Counted from the stretch's first letter, positions 24,946-37,006 are shown. The stretch: DNA of 64,000 nucleotides from Botryotinia globosa (GCA_014898425.1 RCSZ01000011.1:2119001-2183000), one strand, 5' to 3'. The notes: generated from the sequence alone by a model not told the origin. Made by a program: numbers and translations.

Positions 24946-27037
24946 ATGTCTTTTAGAACATTCGAAGAACCTGTAGCTGCTTATGAGAACGCACTGCCAC
25001 AGCAGCGTTACCGAGATCCTGGTTCGAACCTCGCGCAACCACCGACATGTGGTGATCAGGTATCACATTTCCTTGAAGATAATCTGGCCAATGCAAATCA
25101 CTTATCATACAATAACTTTTACGACAATAACCTCGATAATTTGATCATCTTCCCCCATGGAGAACACCCAATTTACGATCTCGAGTTCGATTATGATTTG
25201 TTTGCATGTCAAGATGGGTATATATTTTGGTTAATTACATTGCGCGCCGCAAACCATTGTATGTTGCGACAAATCACGACAATATCTATGCCCCGAGTAT
25301 AAGGCTCTTGTAATTTGCAAGAACCTCTCTTAAATTCGTCTCTTAATTTTATCTTGCTTTTTTAATCTGCACAATAGAAGTTCTTCAAACTAATGATGCT
25401 CCTTACGATAGGAGAGCAACTTGGAAGGGTTCATAGAAATCCATCGGCAGATACTCCCGCTTCAACGATCGACTAGGAACAAGGGAAATTGTTCAACGGG
25501 AGGCTGGGAACGTTGTGTTCCCTCATCAAACAACAAGCGTACTAGAATCAATGGTTCAATGTCCCAGTCAACGTCTAGCTGATTGCCCCGCGAGTCGCAA
25601 TTCTTCAATTTCTGCTGGTGTCGAATTTACCAGTAACAATTTCCGAAGTAAGCTATTCGACAGAGTATGCGAGACAATATCAAAGTTTGAGGATAAGCCT
25701 CTGAACAGATTGTTCGTCGCTTCAGAAATCAGAAAAGCCATACAGGATATCTATCGCGATTCTGGCTTCAGAGGGGAGACTACGAAAACGGAAAGCTTGG
25801 TTGGAGAATCTATACTGGAGATTGTTCGAGACGAAGATATATACCTTGGAAGGATATGAAGTCTACGAAAATTGTGGAATCAGTCCATAAGATTTACTCC
25901 GAAGTAGGATACGATCAGCCTATACCGCAGAATATTTCCTCTAGAAGGCACAACACAAGAACCGCATCCTCTGATTCGACACCACGAGCAAAGAGAGACG
26001 CCTCAGTCATTTCACTTTCATCCAAGCATCCTAGCGATTATGAAGGTTCCACGAGTGTCGCCTACTCTTTCAGTAAGCGGCTCAAAGTCTCCTCAGACGA
26101 ATATATTTGTTACTACGACAATTATAATGCAAGCGTAGGGCTCAAAGGGATTGGACCTCGCAACAAAATCCATAATTCCTATGAATTTTTCGCTTGCATT
26201 GTGCCTGATTGCCCGAAAACATTCCCGAGAAAGGATACTATGAACAGTCACCTAAAGACCAAATCTCATGAAGGCCACCTCAAAGGTATATCCGAGGCTA
26301 AAATGAGTATATCAGAACGAATCAAGGAGAATACTTTCATAATCACAGATAGAACCTACGACCACCGTACTTTCTGTGACACGAAGCTTCCTCGAGGTTC
26401 TCGGAAGAAATGCTGGGAGAGCCACGTCCACATCTTAACACATTTTAGAACGTCTACTTCCTTGGTCTTCCACCACTTATGCCCGGACAAAGACAAGTGT
26501 GGAACGAAATAACATTAGAATATTAGCACCTGCATCCAACCAGAGAATCGAAAGCGGGTTCCGGATAGCGATTTTGATAACTATGATGGCGAAGTACGAT
26601 CAGAGATTGATGAGCACAACTTTGACTTTTCAGACAACGGTGATAGCACGGAGCCACAAGAGAGACCTGATACAAATCTTTATATAGAAGAATCTAGCGC
26701 TCAAGACTACCGTGGGGGTAACGAGAGCTTCAGTGGTCGTAGTTATCCAGGCAACCGGGGCTTGTCTGAATACATAAGTCCATACCCTAACAAGCAGCCT
26801 TCAAGGCTTCGTCCTATGCTTGATGCATTGAATAATCCTTCAGATACAGCGTCGGATGTCGCAATGTCAAGATTTTGCGCCGAAGATCCAGATTCCGAGC
26901 ATCATAACAACTACACAGTTCGGGACCCATCACACGAACCTTTGCGGTATGGAATGTTGAAGTCTTCAGTAAATTCATATGCAAGAATCGTGGAGCAACG
27001 AGACGACAATACGACGATCCAATCGTCGATAACATGA
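24946..27037 (+). pseudogene. Interrupted C2H2-zinc-finger-like gene, copy 1
   Basis: Coding-like sequence extends over 2.1 kb but is broken. A first block (24946-about 25230) starts MSFRTFEEPVAAYEN. A second block in another frame (25380-25859) is cut by TAG at 25434-25436. It overlaps a third block (25856-26512) through an ATGA stop/start. That third frame stops at TAA 26510-26512 and TAG 26516-26518, then is open again to 27037. The third block carries a zinc-finger-like segment FFACIVPDCPKTFPRKD with SHLKTKSH, then CDTKLP..KKCWESHVHILTHF. The same architecture recurs at 33613-34488. Introns might rescue some breaks, but I find no convincing splice sites at all of them. A transcription-factor-like ancestry is inferred only from the C2H2 pattern. 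Confidence 0.6.
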
Positions 27038-30000
27038 CTCTGGCTGTGAAATCTTCCGTGGCAATGTCACTCGAAGGTTGCCTCTTTTCCTTCACTTTTT
27101 TCTATCTGGTATCTTCGGCATGAAGTCCTCGGCTATACTTGAACTCTCACAGAACTCTTCTTGGTTCATTCGAGGAGATCGAAAAGCATTATACATTCTA
27201 GAAATGAGTAACTACTGATGAGATTTGAAGAGGCCCTCGATAGCCTAGATTACGCTCCAGCTTGACTCAAGAATCAATTAACACGACTTAAAACTAAGAG
27301 TTTGAGATACATAAGAAATAATTTCTATATCGCGATTCATCTGCATGTTGATTATTAATTTATATAGAGAATTCGTTGGAATGTTTTCGTACACTTCTCT
27401 TTTGTACTTCTTTTTTACTATATAAATCTTGTAAATATATAACAGGTTGTTGAAATTCGAAGTATTATAATAGTTATTATAAAAGTTTTTTTTTCTATAA
27501 TGATGGTTTGATTGAGACAGTTCGTAGACGATGCAAGATTTGTTCTTCTTCCTCTTACTAGTAAGAGGAAAGTCGTCTATTTATCTCTTAGATCGGTGAA
27601 ACCAGCAAAAGGTGATGATCCAAGTTTTGGAGGTCGATCTAGGTTCAAAGTATGCAGTGCTGATTTTCCTTTAGACCCATTCGACAAACTGTCCTTTCGG
27701 TCCGTCGGACAAGAGGCTATCAGCAAGGCCAGCGAATTCCATTTCCATACCCTGTGCATGAGATAACTCGAAATTGCCAGCTCAGCTCCTTTACAGTGTC
27801 TTATTGAGTTATGAAGCAACACGGTATTCACAATTTCAAGCATTTCTGGATCCAATACTTCCCTTGCCGTGCACAACAGAGCGTGACGACACAACTTAAA
27901 AGTAAGAGCTCGGCTAGCGCCTATTTAGGCTACTAATAAGCTCGTATTTCGATGACGAAAGAAAACATCCGCTCTGTTCTAGGGTCTCCCGAATTGCTTA
28001 TCATCTGGTTCGGAGAGACATCATGAAACAACATGGGTCTCAAGGCAGCTCAAGCCACGACCTCGAAAGTCAGGAAACCAGACATTCCGGTTGATCATGT
28101 GTTTCAGGAGCTACACAAAACTGAAAACCGAAAATCAGCGTAGCCACCGAAAATTTCATGAACAAACGAAAGGGCCGTGACCCGTTTGATTATGCGTCTG
28201 AAGAACGCTGTATTAGAATACGAAAGCGACTTGACGATAAAAACTATCAGCAAACAAGAAGTAGAAAGTCAACTCATATAGAAACGCTGACCCGGACTGC
28301 ATCATCTCAAGTATGGACGGTGATTTTGAGGTCGAACAGCTAAAACAGCGTCTCGACTGTACTCAAGGACTGCGGCTGGGGAGACATTGGTGAGCGCATG
28401 GCAGGGGCCTAGCAACAGAATACAGAAACCCAGTCTAAAATGATTATGATGGTGGTGGCTTTGGGCTAACATGGATGAATCAGTGGAAAGCCGCCATCCT
28501 CTTCCATAAAACTTCAAGTCAGCTCATCATATATCAATTCGCCTTGAGCAGTGGATTTAAGTACTCTTCATTGCACCACTTATCGTTGCGATACTATCAT
28601 ACGATAAAGGATCAATAGGAAACGCTTTCAATTTATGAGCTGTTCTGGAGTACCAGTAGGGCAACACCATTTTCAACAGCTGTAGGCCTTGATCAAGCTT
28701 GATTGCGGTTTCCCCAAGCCCCTTTTCTCTCAAAATAACAACAGTTCATGGCTACGGTCGATATTTCTTCTTTTGCCAACGCGTAAACAGCTCAATGTGG
28801 AAATCAATCACTTGATTCTTCATAGAAAGCCATTGTTCAATCTACCATAACAGCTTCAGTCTCCCCACTTATTCACACCACAAAGCCAGCAACGAAAGAT
28901 CAGTAGATGCCCCTGATCACCCTGCATGTCTGTTCAGAGCAGGGCTTCAATCCACAATTCAGGGACCAATATAAATGGTGGTTCGACGAAAATGAAGGAA
29001 GAATTGCTGATTGACTAGGTAATCATGAATCCATGGACATACGAGGTTTTGGTGCAACCCGACGAATTCTCCTAAGAATTCCACGAGGGTATGCATTTGG
29101 TTGTGTTTCTGCTGCTCTTATTGGCTGGAAAGTCCATTCTACGTCGTCGGTTTTATCGGTAAACACTAACTCTGAAGGTAATTACGTAAAATGGCGATCG
29201 TGAACCCTGGTATAAAAATCCATACGAGGTCTCGTGGCAAATGCCTCGAAGGCGGAGGGACAACTTCTTCCACAAATAAGTCTCGAATGCAGTCCCTGAA
29301 CACAGCAAAAAGCCGCTAGACTCAGCGAAAAAGACTACCAACAGCTCCTCCTGTCACGCCTGGCTCTGCGGATGAGAAATAGCCATGAGAATTGTCAGCT
29401 TTGGGGAGACAAGTTGAGACTGGCCGATTTGTGGAAGCAAAATCATGTCACACTGCGGATACACCTGCGTTTGACGTAAGTGGCATTGTCAAAGAGGGGT
29501 TGATGTGTAGACAAGATAACCGAAGTACACCCGGGTACGAAGATGTTGTGTCTCAATGAAAAGGCTTTTATGATGTCCTTAACAGATGAAGCGCAATCTA
29601 TGGCAATTGGCGGAATGAGAATCCTCTGAGCAAGCGGGCAGAATCCAGAAATAGCTCAATGTACGTTTTGCGGGGCTGCAGAAGCCGACGACCCGATCGC
29701 TGGCTGTGGAGATCTACCCCTATACTCAGTAGAACGCCCCGCTTATTTGTTTTCATTCCGAGGCGCCAAGCGTTTATATTGCAGGTGTGGATAGGTAATC
29801 GTGGCTGATTAGGAGCCGTGAAAATTAGAGTTTATTTGCCGTTGACGTTGTTGTCCACGGGTCTTCTGGAATGTGACTGCCAGAATCTGCGCTTAAATTT
29901 AACGTTCTGTTCTCAAAAAGTGTTCATATTCTCCACATTTTGACGTGCAGAAAATATCCACCTTGAGCCACTTTGAGGTCCTCTGAAGACTGAAGGCCAC

Positions 30001-30562
30001 TGGCAAGCCCACAAATACGAGGCCGGAGAGACATACGAGACACAGCAGGAGAGGGATACGTTGTATAGAGGTACAACTAAGCGGTCTACGTTGGGATCGA
30101 ACTGGAATATCGAACAGATGATAGTACTACAGTGCTAAGCAACGACCGTTTAGCCGATCCGCTTTTTACATCATGACTCGTCATTTTCATATGTTTGTGT
30201 TTTCATGATTGATGATTCGATACTAATCATTGCCAAAGTCGGATGCATTAATGTACCTCTCGTATAGCACTCAATGCAGGATCGTCGTATCTACTTGATA
30301 TTAACTGAGTGACGATATTGAATATCCGATTTATAGTGTACCAAGGACAAGGTTGTCAAGATTTTAATGGGTCAGCACCAGTTATGTCTCCACGAAAATA
30401 AATGGATATTATAGGGGTTCATAGTATATATAGAAAGGTCCTGGAACTCAAACATCATTCAAATCATCACTCAAACCATCATCAACAGCTTCCAATTCAC
30501 TCATCATTTCACTACTCACATATTCAACTATTCTATCCATCCAACAACTTCCAAACATCAAA
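27038..30562. other. Gene-poor, relic-like stretch, 3.5 kb
   Basis: I see no intact gene. Open frames at 27577-27894 (-), 28158-28343 (+) and 29153-29341 (-) are short and unsupported and might be degraded gene remnants. A 22-bp palindrome lies at 27549-27570. A TATA-like TATATATA at about 30425 precedes the secreted-protein gene. Confidence 0.4.
27549..27570. repeat. Perfect 22-bp palindrome
   Basis: TTCCTCTTACT is followed at once by its exact reverse complement AGTAAGAGGAA. Flanking GTAGACGAT (27523-27531) and GTCGTCTAT (27572-27580) extend the symmetry imperfectly, so the region could form a longer hairpin. Confidence 0.85.
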
Positions 30563-31077
30563 ATGTTCTCCAAGACTCTCATCGCAACCCTCCTCGCCAG
30601 CACTGTTGCTGCTAGCACTACCTACACTCTCCGTACTTTCCCAACCGGAGCAGGGTCGATCTTTCGTGGCTTGGAAATCAGTGCAGTCGACGGATCTCTT
30701 TGGGTTGGAAAACCTGCACCAGGCGAGCATAAACCGATTTCTATATAGAGGGTTTGAAACAAGCTAACAGGTATACAGCCATTCAATTCTCTTTCGATAA
30801 CGGACATGTAAACATCCAAGGAGGACAAGAACTGTATCTCGCCGACTATTCGGTCTCATATGCTGCTCCAAGTGCCAGCAAGCCATATGATGCTGGTTGG
30901 GCGTTCGTAGCCCCTAACAGTGCTCCAGATACCGCTCTTGGAATGTTGACATACCCTGGCTGGAACTTCTGGGCTTGCACAACCTCCGAGGCTGATGTCT
31001 ATTCCATCGCTTTTTTCCCAACCGATGACCGTACTTATCCTGTTGGATGCGAGGAAATCACATTGATTGGTCAGTAG
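30563..31077 (+). pseudogene. Frameshifted secreted-protein gene (phiA/IEB1-like?)
   Basis: The reading starts MFSKTLIATLLASTVAA, a clean signal peptide, and continues TYTLRTFPTGAGSIFRGLEI to KPAPGEH. It stops in frame at TAG (30746-30748). A second frame then carries TDFYIEGLKQANRYTAIQFS and a good C-terminal half with ELYLADYSVSYAAP, WNFWACTTSEADVY and PVGCEEITLIGQ to TAA at the end of the block. The two halves join sensibly if a one-base shift is allowed near 30730-30735. I found no plausible intron: the only GT-AG options are about 27 bp or use weak donors. It could therefore be a recent pseudogene or an assembly error. The layout is reminiscent of small fungal cell-wall or elicitor proteins, but that comparison is weak. 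A TATA-like box about 135 bp upstream suggests the promoter survives. Confidence 0.6.
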
Positions 31078-32604
31078 ATGTACGCTGCTTGGAGGTACCT
31101 TCAAATTGGTAGGGCCAATCTATGGTCAAATTTATTATTTTTAATAATGCTTCAGGAGAGGAGGGAGGGAAGTGGGGGAAGGGGGGGTTGATGCAGCACT
31201 AGCAGTTATTTAAAGAAGGGAATTTCGTGGTAGCGTCTTTGTACCTCGAAAATGGATTAAGAAAACAATTCAACCGCAATTCATACCCAGACCTATTCCA
31301 GCTCAAGTTGATTACTAAATGATTTATCGTGCCAGCTTTCGAAAGAGACGTTGAATTGGACGATTGGATGGCACTTCTTTTTTTTGAGGTGGAGTGCAGC
31401 TTACCTAATGTCTTAGCCACTGCAATTGAAATCACACCCATTCATATATATCACTCTCATTGCTCTATTAACAACCACGATAACCATGTGAACGGTTGTC
31501 CTCGCGTTGAACAATCAACTACCTTTCAAAACTTAAATATATCGGAAGATGATAATCTTGCAAATGCCATTGTGATCTACTCATCTCTTTCACAACAACG
31601 TGAACTCAACGTTGCGCTTGGGGTCTGAGTACTTGGAATTGGAATCCCTTCCAACACCTAGACATGTTAGATCGTTCGTGTACACTCGTTCATGTACACA
31701 GAACTTCCATCACTTCAGCACAACGTCTCATCGACTATATTTCCAGCCAATTTTCGATCGGATACTTTCCAGCATAACACCACGAGAGATTTCCAATATG
31801 CAAATTCTGTGACTTCATATTCAGGGTTATGTTTCGTCTGAATGATTCGAGGGTAGATCTCGGGGAATACCAGTAGGTTGAAATGTGGAACTACACAAAG
31901 GGGTACCGAACTAGATTAGCCATTAGGTGATTCTTCAAGATTCTAGAGCGGAGGGCGAAATATTCAACGCCTGTACGCGGTGCCCTCTACGAACCTTTAA
32001 TTCTTCTATTTTATTTTATTTTATTAAAATTTAAAAAGCTAAAATTGAATCCATCGATATCTATCTACTCAAAACTATAGGAGTAGTAGTAAATTCATAA
32101 TCGATTCGATCTGTATAGCTATGCTAAGACCATGCGATGCGCCTATATATTTGTGTCTAATTGAATAGAGTAGATAGGAAAAAGATAGGAAAATCTACCT
32201 CAAAACTATAATACATTTATATTTGCTTCATTTTCAAAAATTTCTAATTCTATAAATTATCCTCATTGATATCTTAATATCCTAATATATCAAGGTATCT
32301 ATTTTTCTAAATATATAAAGTTTATTATAAAATAAAAAAGAATAATATTAGAATAAAAGGATTTATTAGAAAAATTAGGGTTTTCAAATTTTCGAAATTT
32401 ATATATATATATAAGCATTTTTTACACCATGAACAAAATTCATTTAAAAAAAAATTGAACGATTTAACATCATTATTTATTATTAAAATATAACAAATCA
32501 TTTCAACTACTAAAAAGACACAAATACTTTCAATAACTAAATTATGTAAAAAGCAAAGGAATTTATTAACTATATAATATAAAACTTGAAATAATTAAAA
32601 TTTA
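31078..32604. other. Gene-free, passing into an AT-rich block
   Basis: 31078-31980 has ordinary composition and only unsupported short open frames. From about 31990 the sequence becomes very AT-rich with many TATA/ATTATA runs and no coding capacity, which is typical of an AT-rich isochore in a RIP-active ascomycete. Confidence 0.5.
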
Positions 32605-33302
32605 TAAAAGTACGGTAAATTACTTTCACACTACTAAAAATCTAATAAATTACTCTCATACTACTAAAATTAATATCTTTTACTTTCGTGCCACTTGGAT
32701 TCTAATCTTATATATATATAGATTCTATAATAGATTCTAATCTCATATATATAGATTCTATAGATTCTATAGTTTTATTATAGATACTATTATTATAAAT
32801 TCTATAATTTTATTATAGATTCTATTATTATAGAATCTATTATAGATTCTATAATTCTATTAATAGATTCTATAATTCTATAATTCTATTAATAGATTCT
32901 ATAATTCTATAATTCTATTAATAGATTCTATAGTTCTATTAATAGATTATAACTATTCTATTCTTTATTTTTGAAATTCTAATATGTTTTTCATTTTTTT
33001 TGAAGAAAAGAAATGAAAAAATAAAGAATAATAAGAAATATAAAATCTATAATAGAAATATAGAATCTATAATGATATAATAGAGTCTATAATAGTATAA
33101 TAAAATCTATAATTATATTTGTTTATTGAATATTATATTTAAAATCCTAGAATCTATATATTTATAAATAGAATCTATCATAGAATCTAAGTACTTTTGA
33201 TTAAAATCTCAATGGCATAAAAGTAAAAAGATATCAATTTTAGTGGTATGAGAGTAATTTATTAAGGTTTTAATAGCATTAGAGTAATTTACCGTTAAAA
33301 GT
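32605..33302. mobile_element. MITE-like AT-rich inverted-repeat element with 7-bp target duplication
   Basis: The element runs from ACGGTAAATTACT at 32612 to AGTAATTTACCGT at 33295 (684 bp). It is bounded by identical 7-bp direct repeats TAAAAGT at 32605-32611 and 33296-33302. The terminal inverted repeats are about 97 bp (32612-32708 and 33198-33295) and agree at roughly four of five positions by eye. Most differences are transitions. Each arm contains two tandem, related sub-repeats of about 33 bp with core TAAATTACT...CTACTAAAA. The interior is almost pure A/T, made of TAGATTCTATAATTC-like words that are themselves inverted towards the centre. No open frame is present, so it would be non-autonomous. 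Confidence 0.75.
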
Positions 33303-33612
33303 ATTATAATATTATAAGATCAAAGACTCAAGTTTATTTATCAGATGTTCCTTGTAAATTTTTCATTTTTAATTTTTTAAATAAGATTTTTTTAAAATTC
33401 TTTAATATAGCTTATCTTAATACTCCTTAGGAGATCTCCCCCTAAACATTAAACCAATACCATACCATACCATACCATACCATTCAAGATTCTAGACCTT
33501 AGTCACAACACTCCAACTACTATTTACTCGAATTTTGGCACTGATTCCTGAATGTCTCATATACTTCCATTAACTCTTCTATCGCAGATACGCGTTTGGC
33601 CCATTAGACACT
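33303..33612. other. AT-rich flank with CCATA repeat
   Basis: AT-rich sequence continues to about 33420. A small (CCATA)n array of about 29 bp lies at 33456-33484. No gene is seen before the relic at 33613. Confidence 0.5.
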
Positions 33613-34488
33613 TTGGAATTCGGTCTATCTATTCGCAAGTCCAGTCGGGATATTCTCCTCAATATTCGGATTGAAGACAGGGAAGAGAAGAGCTCTTGTA
33701 TACTAGAGGTAGTCGATGAAGCTTATTATGAAGAAGGATGGCGACTTCACAGCCCTGTGGACAGTGGTCTTTCGAACAATGACTACAACTCAGGTCACGA
33801 TGCACATATCCCCTCCGAAACTCAATCAACGACATTTTCTCAATCATTTTCTGATCCCTCTCCTTCCTCGAGCCAACCTTTCATTCTCACATCATCTCCA
33901 GACTCTCGCTCAAAGAAACGTCCAACAAAAGAACACTCCTCCACTGAAACATCAAGTCCCCAAACCAAAAGACAACGTCCCACTTCCTCCAAGCTCTACA
34001 AATGCAAATGATTTGTCAATTTGAAAGCTCTCCGCAAACATTCCAACACACACAATCCTTGTCAGTTCATCGCCTGTTCTGAACCCTCATGCACCCACCT
34101 ATCTCTCCGATTAGATAGTATAGAAGATCATCTCAAAACGCACCACATTGACATCTCCCATCTTTCATCCCATGAACGCCATCAAAAACGCGAGGAGCTA
34201 AAACAAAACGCCTTTCTAATACTAAATTGTACGCACGATCGATGTGTTGTCGCGGATTGCGATCAAAGGTTCCCGAGAAATGAACTGGATGGTTGCAGAC
34301 GGAATTTGGCTCATATTCCGAGTCATTATTAAGATAAGAATAACCTGCCGACTTCTCTTAGACATGCGTGCTCGGATGATGTGATGTGCAGTGGTAAGGA
34401 GGCTTGGAGAAATAGTATCTATGTCACCGGAGAACGGATTCAAGAGCCGGAACGGCATGGTATTGAGGATATACATGCGGTGCCATGA
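33613..34488 (+). pseudogene. Interrupted C2H2-zinc-finger-like gene, copy 2
   Basis: One frame is open from 33613 to 34488 except for two in-frame stops, TGA at 34009-34011 and TAA at 34330-34332. The segments carry a serine/proline-rich N-terminus, a basic stretch KRPTKEHSS..QTKRQRPTSS, LKALRKHSNTH, then FIACSEPSCTHLSLRLDS with DHLKTHH and NAFLILNCTHDRC..CDQRFPRNE. The last part aligns by eye with copy 1 (FFACIVPDCPKTFPRKD, SHLKTKSH, NTFIITDRTYDHRTFCDTKLP). It is thus a paralogue of the 24946-27037 relic. Both stops occur where the copy-1-like sequence goes on in frame, which supports pseudogenisation over splicing. No better start than the frame opening at 33613 was found. Confidence 0.65.
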
Positions 34489-35596
34489 TAGAAAGCGGGA
34501 GAACGGGAAGGACACTTCTGCTCTTGACTTTTCAATTAGTACTCGGAATTTTAGACTTTAAACGGGGAATAATATTACAGGAGTTTAGACAATATTTGAT
34601 ATCCATCACATGCGCTCTTTCCATAAAACACAATACTTGATTCAAAACCTGCCCGACGTACATATAATCATCTCAACCGACAGACATCCACTCAAACGCA
34701 TCAAATATCACATTTATGTGTCTCTCGCCCACCATTGTCCTCGAATCAATCTCACAACGTGCTTTTGAGGCTTGCCACTGTAAATACCTCTTCCCCCACT
34801 CGCGGGCTACCCGTTTAGAAGGTAGCAATTTCATACATACTTTGCTCGTTATTGCTATTGGAAAACAAAAATGCTTCGACCATTGAATCGACATATTGCA
34901 GCGGAGTTTCTCACGAATATTTTAGGAATAAGTTGATCAAAGATCCTTACCTCTACACTCTCAACTCCCAATTCCGTGCAAGAAATATCGAGACATTAAA
35001 ACATAGCTCAAGCACAGAACGAATACAAAAACACAAAAACTCGTGCACAGAAGATAACAGTCCATCATTGAAGTAACTTGATATAAGAATTTCAATCCAT
35101 CCATCCATCCATCCATCCATCCATCCATCCATCCATCCATCCATCCATCCATCCATCCATCCATCCATACATAATCCTTCCTCGATAAAGTCTCTCCAGA
35201 AATCACCAAACAAGCAACATCTCACACCCTACACCAGACTCGAACATGCCCTCCAGCCCAGTACAGCTCCACTTCCAACACAGAAACATATTGCGAATAA
35301 AGTCTACTATCTCGTCATGTGTACCGGACCAACTAGTTCGTTTGTTCCACATTTGCCCGCCGCAGATATCCCCACCTCCACACACCAACACCAGGTTTTA
35401 TTCAAGATATTGTGAAATGGAGAAGCTGCGGTGCAGACACTCATCTCACGTTGCACAGGCTCAATTTTGATACTACCACCGACTTTACTCAAGGTGGGCG
35501 GGAAGTAGTGTAGATACAAATGCACCTTTTTCACACACTTGTATGTGGTAAGTTCGACATGGCACTTGAATCGAATCACAGTACAGCTCACACACA
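34489..35596. other. Gene-free with ATCC microsatellite
   Basis: No gene is supported. Minus-strand open frames over the (ATCC)n tract are repeat artefacts. An open frame at 34673-34894 (-) has no recognisable motif. Confidence 0.45.
35095..35168. repeat. (ATCC)n microsatellite
   Basis: About 18 uninterrupted ATCC units. Confidence 0.95.
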
Positions 35597-36578
35597 TCAC
35601 AACGACAAAACCATTGATCCAAGCTCGAAGTGATAGAAGATAAAGAGTGTAATAACTATGAAAACATGTTAGTTTCAGGTAATTGAGACTCGCGAGATAA
35701 AACGTACCAATCCAGTTGTTAACCCACAACCATGGAACACCCCAAAGAACAATGACATTGAAGCTTCCGAAGACTTGACCAGCCCAGATCAAAGCGGCAA
35801 TCATAACGGCAACACCAACGTCACTCAAAACGATCAAAGGCAACTCGTGCTTCTTGTAAAAGACACTGTCCTCTCCGAAATAGAAGTGAGAAATTCTCAT
35901 TCCCTTGGCACCATCATAATCTTGTCCAGTCAGGTTGGCAATCAAGTAACCTGGCCATCCAAACAATTGATGAATGAATGCATGGTAGAGCGAGTAAATT
36001 GGGGAATCTTCTGCCAATTCAGCAAACTCGATCATGTTGGCCTTGGCCTTCTCTCCAAAGTTTCTCTGAATCCAACCTTCTCTGGTGTGTGGAACGAAAG
36101 CAGTATCCTTCTCCATGTTTCCGGTAGCTTTGTGATGTTGAGAGTGGGAAAGTCTCCAGGAGTGGAATGGCACAAGTAAGAACGAATGCATGATCAAACC
36201 CATAGTCCAGTTCAATCTCTTGTTCTTGCTGAAAGCACCGTGTCCACATTCATGTGCCAAAATCCAAATACCGGTGAAAACAAACCCTTGAACAGTGGTG
36301 TATGCGACCCAAGCGGCAAATCTAAGATATGGATTTGGAAGCATTGGGATGAAGGTAAGGGCGAGGTAGATGAGGGTAGAGACGTAGAAGTAGTCGCGGA
36401 CAACGTATGCCATTGATCGAATGATGGAGGGTTTGAAGCAATGAGCTGGGATAGCATCGTAGATTTCTTTCATGGTATAATTGGGGAGTTCAAAGACATT
36501 TCCATGCATGTCAAGATGTTGAGGCTGCTTTTCCTCCACGAGGGTGTTGCTCACTGAAGAGCGAGTTGAAGGAGCCAT
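35597..36578 (-). pseudogene. Delta-12 fatty acid desaturase, lacking the C-terminal third
   Basis: This resembles an ER membrane oleate Delta-12 desaturase, the enzyme that makes linoleic acid. Exon 1 (36578-35708) encodes 290 aa with ordinary family sequence: YTMKEIYDAIPAHCFKPS, the first histidine box HECGHGAF, the second box HSWRLSHSQHHKATGNMEKD, and a hydrophobic stretch ending PWLWVNNWI. A well-formed intron follows (35656-35707; donor GTACGT, branch CTAAC, acceptor CATAG). The downstream exon gives only about 18 unrelated residues to TGA at 35597. If unspliced, the frame runs to 35307, also without family sequence. The third histidine box (HVxHH), needed for the di-iron centre, is absent from this region of the window. 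The gene is therefore probably inactive, or a 3' exon was lost by rearrangement. The first part shows no internal stop. Confidence 0.8.
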
Positions 36579-37006
36579 GTTTGCGAGCTTGATCTACGCT
36601 CAGTTGGTGTGTTTGAGGAAATGTGTATCAAAGGGAATGATTGACAAATCTTGGTTGATTCTTTGCTCTCTGTGCGTGTTGACACGAGATGAATAGAACA
36701 ACAGTATCAGAAAGTCACCTTTGAGACGGGAATAAGAGTATTCCAGATTCCGAAAAACTTCTTCTCAAATGAGACAAAGGGAGAAGAAGGAATTTGGGAA
36801 AAGATTTCAAAAAGAGGGAAAATATGAAAGAAGAGGTAAGAAAAGGAGGAGAGGGAGGAAGATGGGAAGTTTATATATGTATGATGCGAAGAAATATAAA
36901 AGTTCTTAGCTTCATCTAGCTACTGTTTGTTAGCTTCGAGTCTTGGTGAAAATGAATGAGGCAATTCTCATATCAATATACCTGGTACATGGAATTTAGT
37001 AATGAA

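Noticed and set aside
30080..30170. Possible tRNA on the minus strand, with box-B-like AGTTCGATCCC and AAGCGG/CCGCTT ends
   Set aside because: The T-stem and anticodon stem do not pair properly when folded by eye. At most it is a degraded tRNA-like relic; a covariance-model scan would decide.
35307..35596. Extension of the desaturase frame by about 97 codons past the intron
   Set aside because: The peptide has no desaturase similarity and includes intron sequence; read as non-coding.
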